Under the pieces are notes generated by a model. The model was not told where the DNA came from, did no database searches, and was given only the letters and a program-made list of their open reading frames with translations. This document shows positions 36,812-47,714 of a stretch of DNA of 64,000 bases, piece after piece. Within the stretch, counting starts at the first letter, position 1. Each line of letters starts with the position of its first letter. The stretch spans positions 38,260,140 to 38,324,139 of the forward strand of contig NC_081411.1 of the NCBI RefSeq assembly GCF_030272615.1, given 5' to 3'. Position numbers and translations under genes: made by a program. Source of the DNA: Cryptomeria japonica (lineage: Eukaryota > Streptophyta > Pinopsida > Cupressales > Cupressaceae).

Positions 36812-37633
36812 GTGGCTAGTAAGTCTGAATGCAAATCTCCTCTAGTGGTGCAAGCAACTCTTGATATTAATAGTCCTAAGAGTGGTTCCAATGAAGAATG
36901 TATTGAGCATATCGCTAGCCCTCTTGAGAACTCACATAGCCTTACCATTTCATCTACTCATTCCATTTCCACTCATTTCCCATACTTGGATCAACAAGAA
37001 TTAGAAAAGCCCTTACTAATTGGGGATAGAAAATCAAGCCTTGAAAAGAAAAATCTAAAAGTCAAAAATAAAGAAAAGGCCTTTAGTCCAAATCAAAATC
37101 AAAAGCTATTGGACTCTGAAAAAATCAAGATCAAGGATAAAAATCCTATGAAGCAAAAAGAACAAGAGTTGATCTCCCCTAATATCAGAATAACTAGGGG
37201 CAAAATTTCTAAAATTTCAAGTCGAAAAGAACACTTGTTGATCCTAAGTCTCCATCATGCTATCCTACTTTCACTTCTTTTCACAATCATAAGCCTTCAT
37301 AACTCATCCACTTGTTCCATGCATCCTTTCTCTTCTGGGGATACATCATGGAACTTTAATGGAGTTTCCTTGAAGGACTTTGTTATCAGGGATGGCCAAA
37401 CATCTTTAGGTGACACGCATACAAGCCTATGTAGTTCACACACTAGTAATTCTATCTCAATTCCTATATCAAAGAAGATAGTCACTCGAGCCACACAACA
37501 TTCATTCAAGGAACAATGCAACTACAATCATAAGATAAAGCCTTGCACATTTGAGGTGGGTGACTTAGTTCTCAAAGAAAATCTTAAAAATCAGAATGAT
37601 AGAGAGAAGAAGGGCAAGTTCGAACCAAATTGA
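36812..37633 (+). CDS. 273-codon ORF with a hydrophobic segment in place of RT
   Basis: Open from 36,812 to TGA 37,631-37,633, in frame with upstream gag-protease. It is S/K-rich at first (KPLLIGDRKSSLEKKNLKVK), then has a hydrophobic run of about 20 residues (LLILSLHHAILLSLLFTIIS at residues 148-167), then MHPFSSGDTSWNFNGVSLKD, and at the end the start of the integrase C-terminal motif (HKIKPCTFEVGDLVLKENLK). The RT, RNase H and integrase core that should lie here are missing. The hydrophobic run could be membrane-spanning, or an accident of deleted pol sequence. It is the longest open frame of the element. I recognise no family for the middle part. Confidence 0.5.
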   Translation: MASKSECKSPLVVQATLDINSPKSGSNEECIEHIASPLENSHSLTISSTHSISTHFPYLDQQELEKPLLIGDRKSSLEKKNLKVKNKEKAFSPNQNQKLLDSEKIKIKDKNPMKQKEQELISPNIRITRGKISKISSRKEHLLILSLHHAILLSLLFTIISLHNSSTCSMHPFSSGDTSWNFNGVSLKDFVIRDGQTSLGDTHTSLCSSHTSNSISIPISKKIVTRATQHSFKEQCNYNHKIKPCTFEVGDLVLKENLKNQNDREKKGKFEPN

Positions 37634-37754
37634 CTTGGTCCTTACATCATTATAGCAGCCTATGGATCCAGTGCATATCAGCTCTCAACCTTAGAGGGCG
37701 AACCTTTGGAGGATCCTATCAACAACATGCACCTTCGCAGGTCTTACACATAGC
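37500..37754 (+). pseudogene. Residual integrase C-terminal motif
   Basis: FEVGDLVLKENLKNQ, then past a TGA (expected TGG), LGPYIIIAAYGSSAYQLSTL and EGEPLEDPINNMHLRRSYT. This is the usual end of Tat-type Gypsy polyproteins (GKFEPNWLGPYxxxxxxGxGAYxL). Confidence 0.85.
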
Positions 37755-39479
37755 TCTTAAAGATATCCTAATTTAAAAATTAAAAAAATTAAAAAATAAA
37801 AATTGAAAAATACCAAAAAATCATAAAAATAAAAAACCATTACTTGGTGAAAACCTGGCAAACAGGCACCTTGTGACACACAAAAGACTAAAAATAAAAA
37901 AAATTAAAGAGAAATAAATTCATCCAACGGTGAAAACCACTTTGGTGGCGCCCTTGGCAAGTACCATGGTGAAAACCAGGTCACCGACACCATGTGTAGA
38001 GACATTTCTCCTCCCTCCTTCAAGATTCAAGATCATCCTTTCACTTTGCACACACTCACAACCTATCCATCCATTATCAACTTACCCACTCCCATCATGG
38101 ATTGTTATTGATCTACCCAAGATTGGTTAGCTATTCATAATAATCTCTCCTCTTCACCCCTTTCCATCCATAATAAATCGGCTCCTATATGTGGCTAAGG
38201 AAAATCCTATGTCTAGTGACAGGTGTGGAACTAAGAACATCACATGTTCTGAGGAGTACAGTTTCTTCCATCTTTCTTCAGTCTATCCATGCACAATTTG
38301 CAATAAAGCAGCATTTGCATTGCCAATCTGCAATAAAGTTCTGTCTTCTCTACAATAAAGTATCAGTTTCATAGATTCATTCAGTTTCAGATGAGACACA
38401 TAAACAACAATGGACTTCAACAAATCAAATCTTTCAACTGACTCAGACAACATTATGGTTTAGTGCTATTTATCCTTTTGTGAAAGTAAACATTGTGACC
38501 ACAATCAAATAGACTTAAACAAGTGACAAGAGATACTAAACTTGAGGACTACAGTGGATGTTGGTGTCGAGTCTTGGTTTTCTTTTGGTTTTATCTTTCT
38601 GGTGACATGTCTTTAAGCTTTTCCAGGATGTTTTTGACTAGAGATTTTATCTCCAGGATGTCTTTGACTAGAAAGGTGAGCATGGGGTATCGTCACCTAT
38701 TTCTTTGTTGTTTGTGGATTGTCTCTTAGTAATGCTATGACTTGTCCAAGGATATGAGGACACTATGAGTCTAGTATGAATTGGGGCATTCCTTATTCAC
38801 AACTGTTTGATCTCTATACAAACGGGTACAATGACTTTCTGGATCAAACCTATGTCTGGATTGTCATAGCCTATTTTACATAATAAAGCTCAATGATGAT
38901 AACACACAAAAAGCTCTTTCACTCTCATATCTTCTACCTTACATCCCCCTTTCTTGATTGACCTCCATTGTCCTTCTTGAGTCCGTATAGCCTACTATCA
39001 TAAGACTGAGTATAACGACACACCACAAATATCTGCATTTCATGTAGTTTGCACTTGCATTACCACATATTAGTATTTCATAGATATAGATATCAATTGC
39101 ATCACATCCTGCATACAACACATGTCAGCACATTTTACATTCTCATCATGTAAATAGTTATTTGCATTATCATATTCATCTGCATTTCATACATTCACAT
39201 TGGCATAACATATTAAAAACATAAAAGAACAAAAATATTGCATTTCCTCATGTACATATTTTCATCCATATCATAAGAATCACATACAAACATACATCAT
39301 AAGACATATATAAGCATCACATAGGTACACATGCATATAGTTGCCGCAAGGATGAATCATATCATATATATAATCATAAGTGTCATGATACAATGATGTC
39401 AAAATCATATGGCTACAATCACCCGAAGGTGTCTACATCATCATACAAAATGGTACAAAATTGATACATAAGGTGCCCT
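37755..39479 (+). other. Gypsy-1 3' untranslated region, first part
   Basis: Begins with A-rich sequence and a GGTGAAAACCTGGCAAACAGGC block typical after Tat polyproteins. No coding. 38,940-39,480 is AT-rich with CATA words. Confidence 0.5.
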
Positions 39480-41390
39480 CTAAGGCTATGATGAACTCCC
39501 TCCCTCGGAGCCAGTTGGCCTCAATGGAGTCTGAGCCCTAGAAGGACCCACCCCAGATCATCTCTCCTGCCCCCTTTATCTGGTGGTGGTGGAGGACCCA
39601 TAACCCCACCGCTAGATTCTTGTCTCTTGTCTCTCCCTCTAGTGGTCGTCGTAGTTCGTGATGGTCTCTGGAAGCTCCTATCCTGCTGATCTGGTGCCAC
39701 CACTCCGTAGTATAGGTCTCTCCAGTAGGCTATCTCCTCCCCTGCCTACAGAACATAGGCGTATTTGGCCCCTGTGTCCTCTGTTGCCTACCTCCCTGAC
39801 CTCAGTGATGTCTCAGCCTCTGTATAGTGTTCAATTACCTAATCCCTCTCCCGCTTAGTGTCTCTCAGTTGTCTCCTAAGCCTAGCTATCTCCCTCTCCA
39901 GATCCTGGATCTCATCTGCCTATCCCTGGCAGATCTCCCTCAAGGATAGTAGCTCATCCTCCTCCTCTCCCCCCTCACCCTATCCCCGTGGCTACTCCTA
40001 TGGCTTCTCTTGTCCCTATCTCTATCCCCATCCCTATACCTGTCTAGGAGCCTCTACCTATTTGAGAACCTAGGCTACTGGCACCTATAATGGCAATCCA
40101 CCTCTACCCCTCACTACATGAGCTTGTCTCTCCTCTTCGCCCTCTCTCCTTAGAGCCACTCTCCTCTCTACCATTGTGCCCGACCTCCTCCATTAGCCTC
40201 TACCTCCACCATCCCCACTATCATCTCCATCTCCATCAGTTCCATCGTATCCCTCTATCAGCTCCCTTGGATCCGTCAGTCATGGAAATGGATGATCTCC
40301 CCAATATGTAGTGTACTCTTCATCCATCCCTGCATCCTCTATATCTGCCCACATATCCCAAGGCAAGGGAACCATCTCTACCATTTATGTCATAGCCTGA
40401 TCATCAGAAAGCAATGGCCCTAAATGCACCTGATCCATCACTGTCCGTGCATACATCCCTGAACCCCGTGGCATCCACTATATGCTGCCAAATTGCCTAC
40501 ACACCCTATCTATCAACTGTCTCTTAATAACATATGGTGTCCTCCCTATCAGATACCTACTCCTAAATACATATGGTGGCTCCACTGAATCATCCTCCCA
40601 CTCCTCACAATCTAAGTACGACCCCCATATCCCACTGTCTATCTCATCAATAACCCTACACCAGTACTCCAGTCTCCCAACCTGTGGTTGTGACATAATC
40701 ATATCATACAAGTGCACATAATTGTGCCAATTTCCACTGCCTCTAAAGTGTATTGAATGTGTAACCGACAGATGCTCATATACCCATACCTACAACAGTG
40801 TCACTCCACATCCCAATCCTACTGATCCATGATACACAAACTAATGCAGCTCATAATACAAGTGTGCTAGCAGACATGACCCCCATGCAAACCTAGTGTG
40901 CTCAGTCACCAATGTCTCCAGAGTCCTCCCCCATTACACCGCCAACCCTCGTGTCACCTTATCTGGACAGAGGAACCCATGGATCACTCCTGCCAGCATC
41001 ACTAGTAGTGCCAATACTATCACCGTCATGGTGTCTGAAGCCACATGTCCTGCCCTCAACTCCAGTCATGGATCCTGAAACACTCGTATCATTGCATCCT
41101 TATCTCCCTCTCGATTGTAAGGAACCCCATATATACTCCCCATCGATAGGTATCCTCAGTATCCTATATACATCCTCCAAGGTGATTGTCATCTCACCCA
41201 TCGACAAATGAAGCATGCAAGTCTTTGAGTGCCATCTCTCAGCTAATCCAGTTAGCAATCCCATGTTTGCATGAAACTCAGGCACATATAGAATATATCT
41301 CAAGCCCATAGCCTGAACTACTTCTCTATCCTCAAATGCCAGCTCTTCTCGCAAACTCTGAGTTGAACGGAATCTCTCTCATGACTCCAG
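39480..41390 (-). pseudogene. Antisense plant mobile domain (PMD) gene
   Basis: On the strand opposite to the element. Reading from 41,390: FRSTQSLREELAFEDREVVQ, GLLTGLAERWHSKTCMLHLS then GEMTITLEDVYRILRIPIDG (41,354-41,130). After one frameshift a single frame from about 41,110 to 40,480 contains WGSCLLAHLYYELH, GSVGLGCGVTLL, WHNYVHLYDMIMSQ and GRTPYVIKRQLIDRVCRQFG. Further on is a coiled-coil string (EIQDLEREIARLRRQLRD) and a proline-rich tail (GPPPPPDKGG). GEMTITLEDV, a central WG..LLAxLYxEL and a final RxxRQFG are hallmarks of the aminotransferase-like PMD family, found in plant MAIN/MAIL1 proteins and in MULE and Tat/Ogre elements. At least four stops (mostly TAG for CAG) disable it. It is more GC-rich than its surroundings. 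Confidence 0.85.
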
Positions 41391-41429
41391 CATTGGTAGG
41401 TCCTCCTGTAGTCAAGAAAATCAACTGTG

Positions 41430-42030
41430 TCTCTTAGTGGCATTTCCTGTTTAGCACAAAGTGCTTCTTTTTATCCTAGTGCTTATACCTATCATAAGGC
41501 ACTCTATGCTAGTGGCATTCCCTATTCATCATAAAGTGGTACTTCTTATCCTAGTGGTACTCCTTGATCATCACAAAGTGCTTCCCTTAATCCTAGTAGT
41601 ACTCCCTATTCATCACAAAGTGTTGCTCTTTTATCCTAGTAGTACTCCCTGTTCATCACAAAGTGCTACTTTGATCCTATCTTTAGGGCACCTACTTGAG
41701 TGTATCCTCTTGTGTAGCTTATCCAATTGACAACATGTGTTCTATCACAAAATTGTTAATTTCAGTTTTATCCAATTGACAATGTATGTTCTATCACAGA
41801 ATTGTCAATTTTTTTGGTACTCCCTATTCATCACAAAGTGCCTCGATCTATCCTATCCTAGGGCCTTTTCTTGAGTGTATCCTCTTGAGTAGTTTCCTGA
41901 TTGACAACGTATGTTCTGTCATAGAATTTTCAATCCTAGTCTTCCCTAGAGGACCTGCTTGAGTGTATCCTCTAAGTAGCTTATCCAATCGACAATGTAT
42001 GTTTATCACAAAACTATCGATTCATCCTTG
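41430..42030. repeat. Minisatellites in the Gypsy-1 3' region
   Basis: About six copies of a 42-bp unit (TAGTGGTACTCCCTATTCAT, then CACAAAGTGCTTC, then ATCC) run from 41,430 to 41,676, with another at 41,812. They interleave with three or four 65-80-bp units containing CTTGAGTGTATCCTCTTG and GACAACGTATGTTCTATCAC at 41,690-42,020. Period and order are clear by eye. Confidence 0.85.
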
Positions 42031-42201
42031 AAGACATAACCATGCCTTTTTGACACAAACGTGCTTGCATACTGTACATACGCATCTGCTCTACATAGAC
42101 ATGCCTGAATCACACAAACATGCCTCTGCTCTACCCAAACGTGCCTGTCCTGCATAAACACTCCTGAAATACACAAACACGCTCACCTTTGACACAGATG
42201 C

Positions 42202-43384
42202 TATAGACACCTAAATATTTATCATTGATCATGTACTAATTATTCCTCTAATTGATTAAATAATTCTTTAATTCTTTAATTAAGTTAATTAATCTTATTC
42301 TTCTAATTTCATATTTCCTCATAATCTTACTAATTATTCTCTTTCTTATTCTTTCATCATTTAATCATTTTTAGCTATCTTCTAATGTTAATTAAATATT
42401 TATTATTTAATTAATTCTGATTAATTCCCCAATTTAAATAATCTTTATTATTTAAATAAATTACTTCTATTCTCAATTTCTATCTCTAATCATCTAATCA
42501 TTAACCCATTTCTAAATATTAATTAAATATTTATTGTTTAATTAATTGTGATTTAATCCTTTAATTTAAATGATCTTTATTATTTAATTAAGTCCATTTC
42601 TAAATAATTAAATAGTTTCTTTAAATTATTTAATTAGATAATTAATTCTTCCATTTGCAAATCCCCAAATTCTAATTTCTTCTAAATTCTAACACATGTG
42701 CATGATTTCAAAAACCAAAATTGAAAATCAAAGTCAAGTTCGAAATATATTCAAATACTAAATTGAATTCAATGAATTCAATATTTTGAATTAAATCTCA
42801 TGCAAAGATTAAATTGAAAATCTAAGTCTAAATGCAAGCACATGCTAAATTAATTAATTAAATCATTTATCTCTCCAGTCTCTATTTCCATCTTCTAGTT
42901 CTCTTTGTCATCTTCTTTATTTCCTCCAATCATTCTTTTTCTTGCCTTAGTGAACTTTTTCTCAATCAGTTAACTGAATTAATCTATTCAATCTATTTTT
43001 TTTCACCTCTAAATTAGCAGTTCAACTATCAATCATCATGTGAGCTCACCTGAGTTCCACCTCTTGATCAATTTGTTCCACCTTTCAATCAATCTTCTCC
43101 AAAAATATATAAATTGAGCATTCAATCCTCACAAATTTTCTAGATCATGAACTTCAAATCTTTGTGTCAATTGGAGGTTCCTAGTGCAATATTTGAGAGC
43201 CATCATACCACAAAGAGAAGAAGGATAGTGGAAGCCATGATGCATAATAGGGAGTTTCATATTGCTTAGTTTAATTTCATTTTGCATTTATTCCATTGGT
43301 TTTATGTTTGAATTGCTTAGATAGTTAAGGATTCATGATCGTCCTTATTTCCTATTTAGCAATGGTGTATCTGAGCATGCTACA
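42202..43384 (+). mobile_element. Solo Gypsy LTR with perfect target duplication
   Basis: 1183 bp from TATAGACACCTAAATATT to CATGCTACA, flanked on both sides by GATGC (42,197-42,201 and 43,385-43,389). The first bases match the Gypsy-1 LTR start but the interior is a different family, with AATTAATTAAATATTTATT blocks. No internal domain, so LTR-LTR recombination removed it. Confidence 0.88.
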
Positions 43385-43956
43385 GATGCTATTACAATCA
43401 TAGATGCGCCTGACACCAACGCAAACATGCCTAGCCTACCTAGATGCCCCTAGCACCAATGCAGACGTGCCTTAGTGTTTTTACCCCACTTGACATTTTT
43501 CTTTTTGCAACCTACCTAACATGCATTTATGACAATAATTAATATAACAAAGTACAAGGAGGTTTTGTGGTAATCACCAGCTCTCCTGCATCTGCTGGCC
43601 TCTGATATCGGCGAATGTGAATGAATCTATGCACCAATGCCATCGCTACTGACTACTCTCTACTCTCTTTGCACTCTGATCTCTTGGATGTGTGGATAAC
43701 AATGAGGATGTTTTCTCTCGTAGTCTATCTTATAGACTACCCTAGCCCTAGTCTCCTGAGTCAGTCTTCTTTATCCCGTGACTCTGTCACTCTTGTCAGT
43801 CATTTCTAGCCTTTCTTTCTTATCGAGAAATTCTTTGTGATCTTTCTAGACATTTTCATCCAATCTGTCGAGGGGGCATATCATTCCCATCTTGGGGAAA
43901 CTTTGTATTAGTTCATCTTATCTTTTTTGAAACAACGCGACAAGCAACATTGTCTC

Positions 43957-43970
43957 AAAGAGGGGCAAAA
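43957..43970 (+). other. Gypsy-1 polypurine tract
   Basis: CAAAGAGGGGCAAAA directly precedes the 3' LTR. Confidence 0.85.
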
Positions 43971-44758
43971 TATAGACACCTAAAATTGTCTTGTCTAATT
44001 ATATAAATATTTTTATTTATTTAATTATTTAAGCCTAATTATTCTATTGATTAAATAAATCTTTATTTATTTAATTAATTCATTTATCCTCTTCTAGCCT
44101 TATTTCTCATTTAAATAAATACCTTTATTTATTTAAATTATCCTTTTCTCTTAAATTAAATAAATACTTTTATTTAATTAATTGATCCCACTTCTTCTAT
44201 TAATTAAATAAATCTTTATTTATTTAATTAATTCATTGACCTTTTCTACCTATGACACATGTCATTCATCTCTTAATTCCTACACTACCTACCCTCTCAT
44301 TACTTTCATATTTCCTCTACCTACCCTCTAATCCTAGCCGACCATTTATCTTTTACACCTCTGAATCTTATCCCTCCATTTATTATAGTGTCTTCTATAT
44401 AAGAGGATACTCTCTTTCGTTATCAACCCTAATCAACTAATCAATCCCCTAACTACGCTTTCGAACTTTCATATGCGATCAAGCCTACTTGCAACCACAT
44501 TTCCTTTCTTTGTTGAGCTCTTGTGCACACATAAAATCTGAGAGCAAATATATCAAGCAAGATCAACGGATATAGGAAGAATGGAGATCCAAACCCTATT
44601 GGACATGTGATGGCATAATCTTTGTGATTTTATTTGATTTGCATTGTCTTCGGTAATATTCATATGTTATGGTGGATCTTTGTTGTTGTTAGGCTAGGGT
44701 TTTGTGATTGAATTCATTTAGTCTTTCAATATTGTTTTTTCCATTTTTACCATAAACT
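43971..44758 (+). repeat. Gypsy-1 3' LTR
   Basis: 788 bp from TATAGACACCTAAAATTG to CCATAAACT. The terminal TG and CA are mutated to TA and CT. TATATAAG is at 44,396. Confidence 0.95.
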
Positions 44759-45823
44759 ATGTGAAATAAAAATCCTTGGTGGTATGAATGTGTGTTTTTT
44801 ATGCAGACACAAGTGCCATCTGCATCAAAACTACTCTATCTTGGACAAATGGAAACTTGTTTCTCATCCCAATAATGGTGTTGTCCCTAGCCCTGTTAAT
44901 TCGGCCCTTGATAATCATTTTAAGATGTAGACCCCTAGTCTTGATAAGCTCAATGAGCTAAGAAAAGCGATGGCAGAGGCTATCGCTAAGCCGTCATCCC
45001 CACCCCCCATGTTTGATTATAATATGGTCCTCAGAAGCTTCACTACGGATCCCACTATGCACTCTTCTCTTGAAACATCATTGGCCTAGTTGAAGGATGA
45101 TTGCTTCATCTCCCCAAGTCAAGAAAGATGCGGGTCAAGAACGCACAACAAATTGTTCTAGACAAGTTTAAAAAAACCCCACAACCCATCTCGATTGATG
45201 CATCATGTCAGTCTCCCAGGTGTGATTCTTCCTTTGTCAAATCTTTGGTTAAAGACTTTGAAGATAAAACTATCGTGACTGCTAACTTGAATAACGACCA
45301 AACTATTAGCATGTTATCTATATCTAGCGATAAGTGAAGTATTGATGCGCCCAATTCGAATAGTAAGAATGTAGATCATCAACTTCTCGAATTAGATAGA
45401 GATACATTCTCTTATCCCATGCCTAACCCTCATACCATTGTCTATGACTGTGAGGTCGTGAGAATTGAAGTTATTAAATCCAAACCCATGGCTAGTAATC
45501 AGGTGCATAGTAACCCTAAGACCTTAGCCTTGGAACACTTTAACATTGTCAATACCAACCCTCTTTTTGAAGATCCTACTGGGTATCAGGAACCTTTGTC
45601 TGTCGATTGAGATAATGAAGAGGCACAATCCAATGATGCAGAAAATGAGGAAGATGATTACCATACTTCTGAAGGTGGTGCACCTACCGCTAATGTTAAA
45701 AGGAAGAGAGGGATGTCGTCAAGGAAGAAAAAGGTATCTCCTCTCCCAAAGAGGAAGAACAATAGAAGAGATGTTCCCAAGTGCTTTCGCATCTTCAAAG
45801 CTTCCTTCGATGCCCCTAAATGA
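44759..45823 (+). pseudogene. LINE ORF1, zinc-knuckle and C-terminal part
   Basis: Right after the Gypsy-1 TSD the frame reads CFLCRHKCHLHQNY, which is CX2CX4HX4C with the last Cys changed to Tyr, the single CCHC knuckle of plant LINE ORF1 (nucleic-acid-binding chaperone of the RNP). From 45,101 to 45,823 one frame continues with two TGA stops (45,335-45,337 and 45,608-45,610) and a basic tail (VKRKRGMSSRKKKVSPLPKR) ending ten bases before ORF2. Splitting by Gypsy-1 and the stops make it dead. Confidence 0.65.
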
Positions 45824-45833
45824 ATTATTATAG

Positions 45834-46605
45834 ATGAGCCTAAATCTCATCACTTGGAACGTAAGGGGACTTGAATCCCCTCATAGGAAACTTATTATTA
45901 GGGGGTTTCTTAATTAGTACACATTTTTAAATGTTCTTCTTCTACAAGAAGTCAAGGTTGCTAATTTCCTGCTTGATGTTAACCTTAGGTTCATATTGAA
46001 GGATGCCTCATATTTCACCACCAACCACATCAAATGTAGAGGTGGTTCTTTAATCATGATTAGAAATAAATTAACCCCTTTAGTCATTGAAAGTGGTTCC
46101 TCCCCCTGCAATAGGGAAACATGGGTAATCATGGAGAAAGATGGGCACAAGATCGGCTTATTCTCTATCTACACCACTAATGACTATAGAGAGAGAATGG
46201 ATATTTGAAAATGACTCTCGGATCTACCTGATATTACTTGCATTTTTGGAGAAGACTTTAATATGATTGAAGACATAGAGGACACGATGGGAGGTCTAAG
46301 GATGCAATGGAAGAGTAGATAGAAAATGCAATTAGGAGAGAGTGAAGAAAAAACTCAACCTCTTTGACCCTATCTTGGGAAGAAAGAAGGAACTTGATCA
46401 TATTTGGTACACTTGGTGCAATGCACAACAGGGGAATAAGAGGATTTATTTGAGGCTAGACAAGTTCTATGCATCCCACTCTACCTGCTCCTTTAACCGG
46501 GACACCTTGGGATGTGTGATTAGAGTGATCCCATTCACACTCTTAGACCATCATCATATTATGGCTCACATTGCAATCAAATGTATCCCCCCTTCCTCCT
46601 AGAGG
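45834..46605 (+). pseudogene. LINE ORF2 endonuclease domain
   Basis: ATG at 45,834 starts MSLNLITWNVRGLESPHR, the canonical APE-type endonuclease opening of plant L1 ORF2. It continues with LLLQEVK (catalytic Glu), GEDFNMIEDIEDTMGG (normally GGDFN), LDHIWYTW, RLDKFYAS and TLLDHHHIMAHI (normally SDHxPI). It nicks target DNA to prime reverse transcription. Stops and at least one frameshift (between 46,208 and 46,342) inactivate it. Catalytic blocks are mostly recognisable. Confidence 0.85.
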
Positions 46606-47714
46606 TGATAACCACTTTCTGCTCAATGTCAAGCTTCTTGAGAATCAAGACATCCAAGATGCTTTATACATATTCTGACAGATCAACAATTGGATCTTTA
46701 GGGTACAGCCTCCTATCTGCAAGTGGACTAGGAATATAGGGAGTTTGAGAGCTCTTTGTTAGAGTGTTGGTACTAAAATTGCTAAGGATAATATATTAAA
46801 GGAAAGATTTCTTACAAACCTGCTTCTCAACCAAGAAATGCAAGCTCAATTGGACCCTCACAATGTTGATCTTTCTTTAGCCTTCTCTTCCACTAGGAAT
46901 AAACTTAGAAAAATTTAGCACAGGAAAGCTCATGGGGCAAAGATCCGTGCTACACTCAATTGGCTTCAAAATGGTGAGAAAGGATTGAAGTTATTTTTTA
47001 GTATGCTGATGCAAAACGAATTAAAGGAGAGAATTGATAGGATTTGGGAAGGGGGCATTGAGATGACCGATCTAGTAGATATCCAGAATGCTTTTTGTAG
47101 ATACTATGAGTCCTTATTTGCATCAGAATGGGATTCAAATCATTCTGATAAGGCTCTTAGACAATGCAGAAAGCTTATCCCTAATAAGATATGTGTAAGT
47201 GATGTTGCTTCCTTGAATAAGCCTATTGACATTGAAGAGGTCAAAAAGAACATTATGGGATTAAGAAATGACAAGGTGTGAGGGCCAGATGGGCTCCATG
47301 TCAAGTTCTATAAGGCCAACTGCGAGTGGATCTCGAAGGATCTATTGAAATTCTACCAACAAGCTATAAAATTTGATTCCCTAGGGTAGGAAATCAATAA
47401 GGGTGTGATTAAATTTATCCCTAAATATGGTGACAAGTCACTTGTTAATAACTAGAGGCCAATCACCCTTCTCAATGTCTCATACAAAATTCTTTCCAAA
47501 CTACTATCTTCTAGACTTTGAATCAATCCTCCCCAAGGTGGTGAACTACACCCAAACTAGCTTTATAAAAGGAAGATATATCATGGAAAAATTGATTACA
47601 ATCTGGGAGGCCATGAACTAATCTAAAATCTCTAGAGAAAATGTAGCTATGTTTCTCAATGACTTTGAGAAAGCCTATGACAGGGTGGAATGGAAATTTC
47701 TAATGATGATGCTT
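46606..47714 (+). pseudogene. LINE ORF2 reverse transcriptase, interrupted
   Basis: Recognisable L1 RT blocks: KIRATLNWLQNGEKG, FCRYYESLFASEWD, GPDGLHVKFYK (normally SPGPDGF), IKFIPK, RPITLLNVSYKILSKLL, QTSFIKGRYI and NDFEKAYDRVEWKFLMMML, which holds the first catalytic Asp (DFEKAYD). Coding then stops abruptly at 47,714 where the next element begins. A possible continuation (NFGSRVWGHLGQSV) follows its right end at 51,160. Several stops and frameshifts. Confidence 0.85.

Larger units (their letters stand above)
30587..44758 (+). mobile_element. Gypsy-1: large Tat-like LTR element lacking RT
   Basis: 14.17 kb with 787- and 788-bp LTRs, primer site, 2.2-kb leader, gag, protease, a residual integrase C-terminus, then about 6 kb of 3' sequence with an antisense PMD gene, minisatellites, a solo LTR and a polypurine tract. 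Flanks are GTGTG (30,582-30,586) and ATGTG (44,759-44,763). RT, RNase H and the integrase core are absent although both LTRs and tracts are present. It behaves as a non-autonomous derivative that would have needed pol in trans. LTRs differ by few substitutions. Confidence 0.92.
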
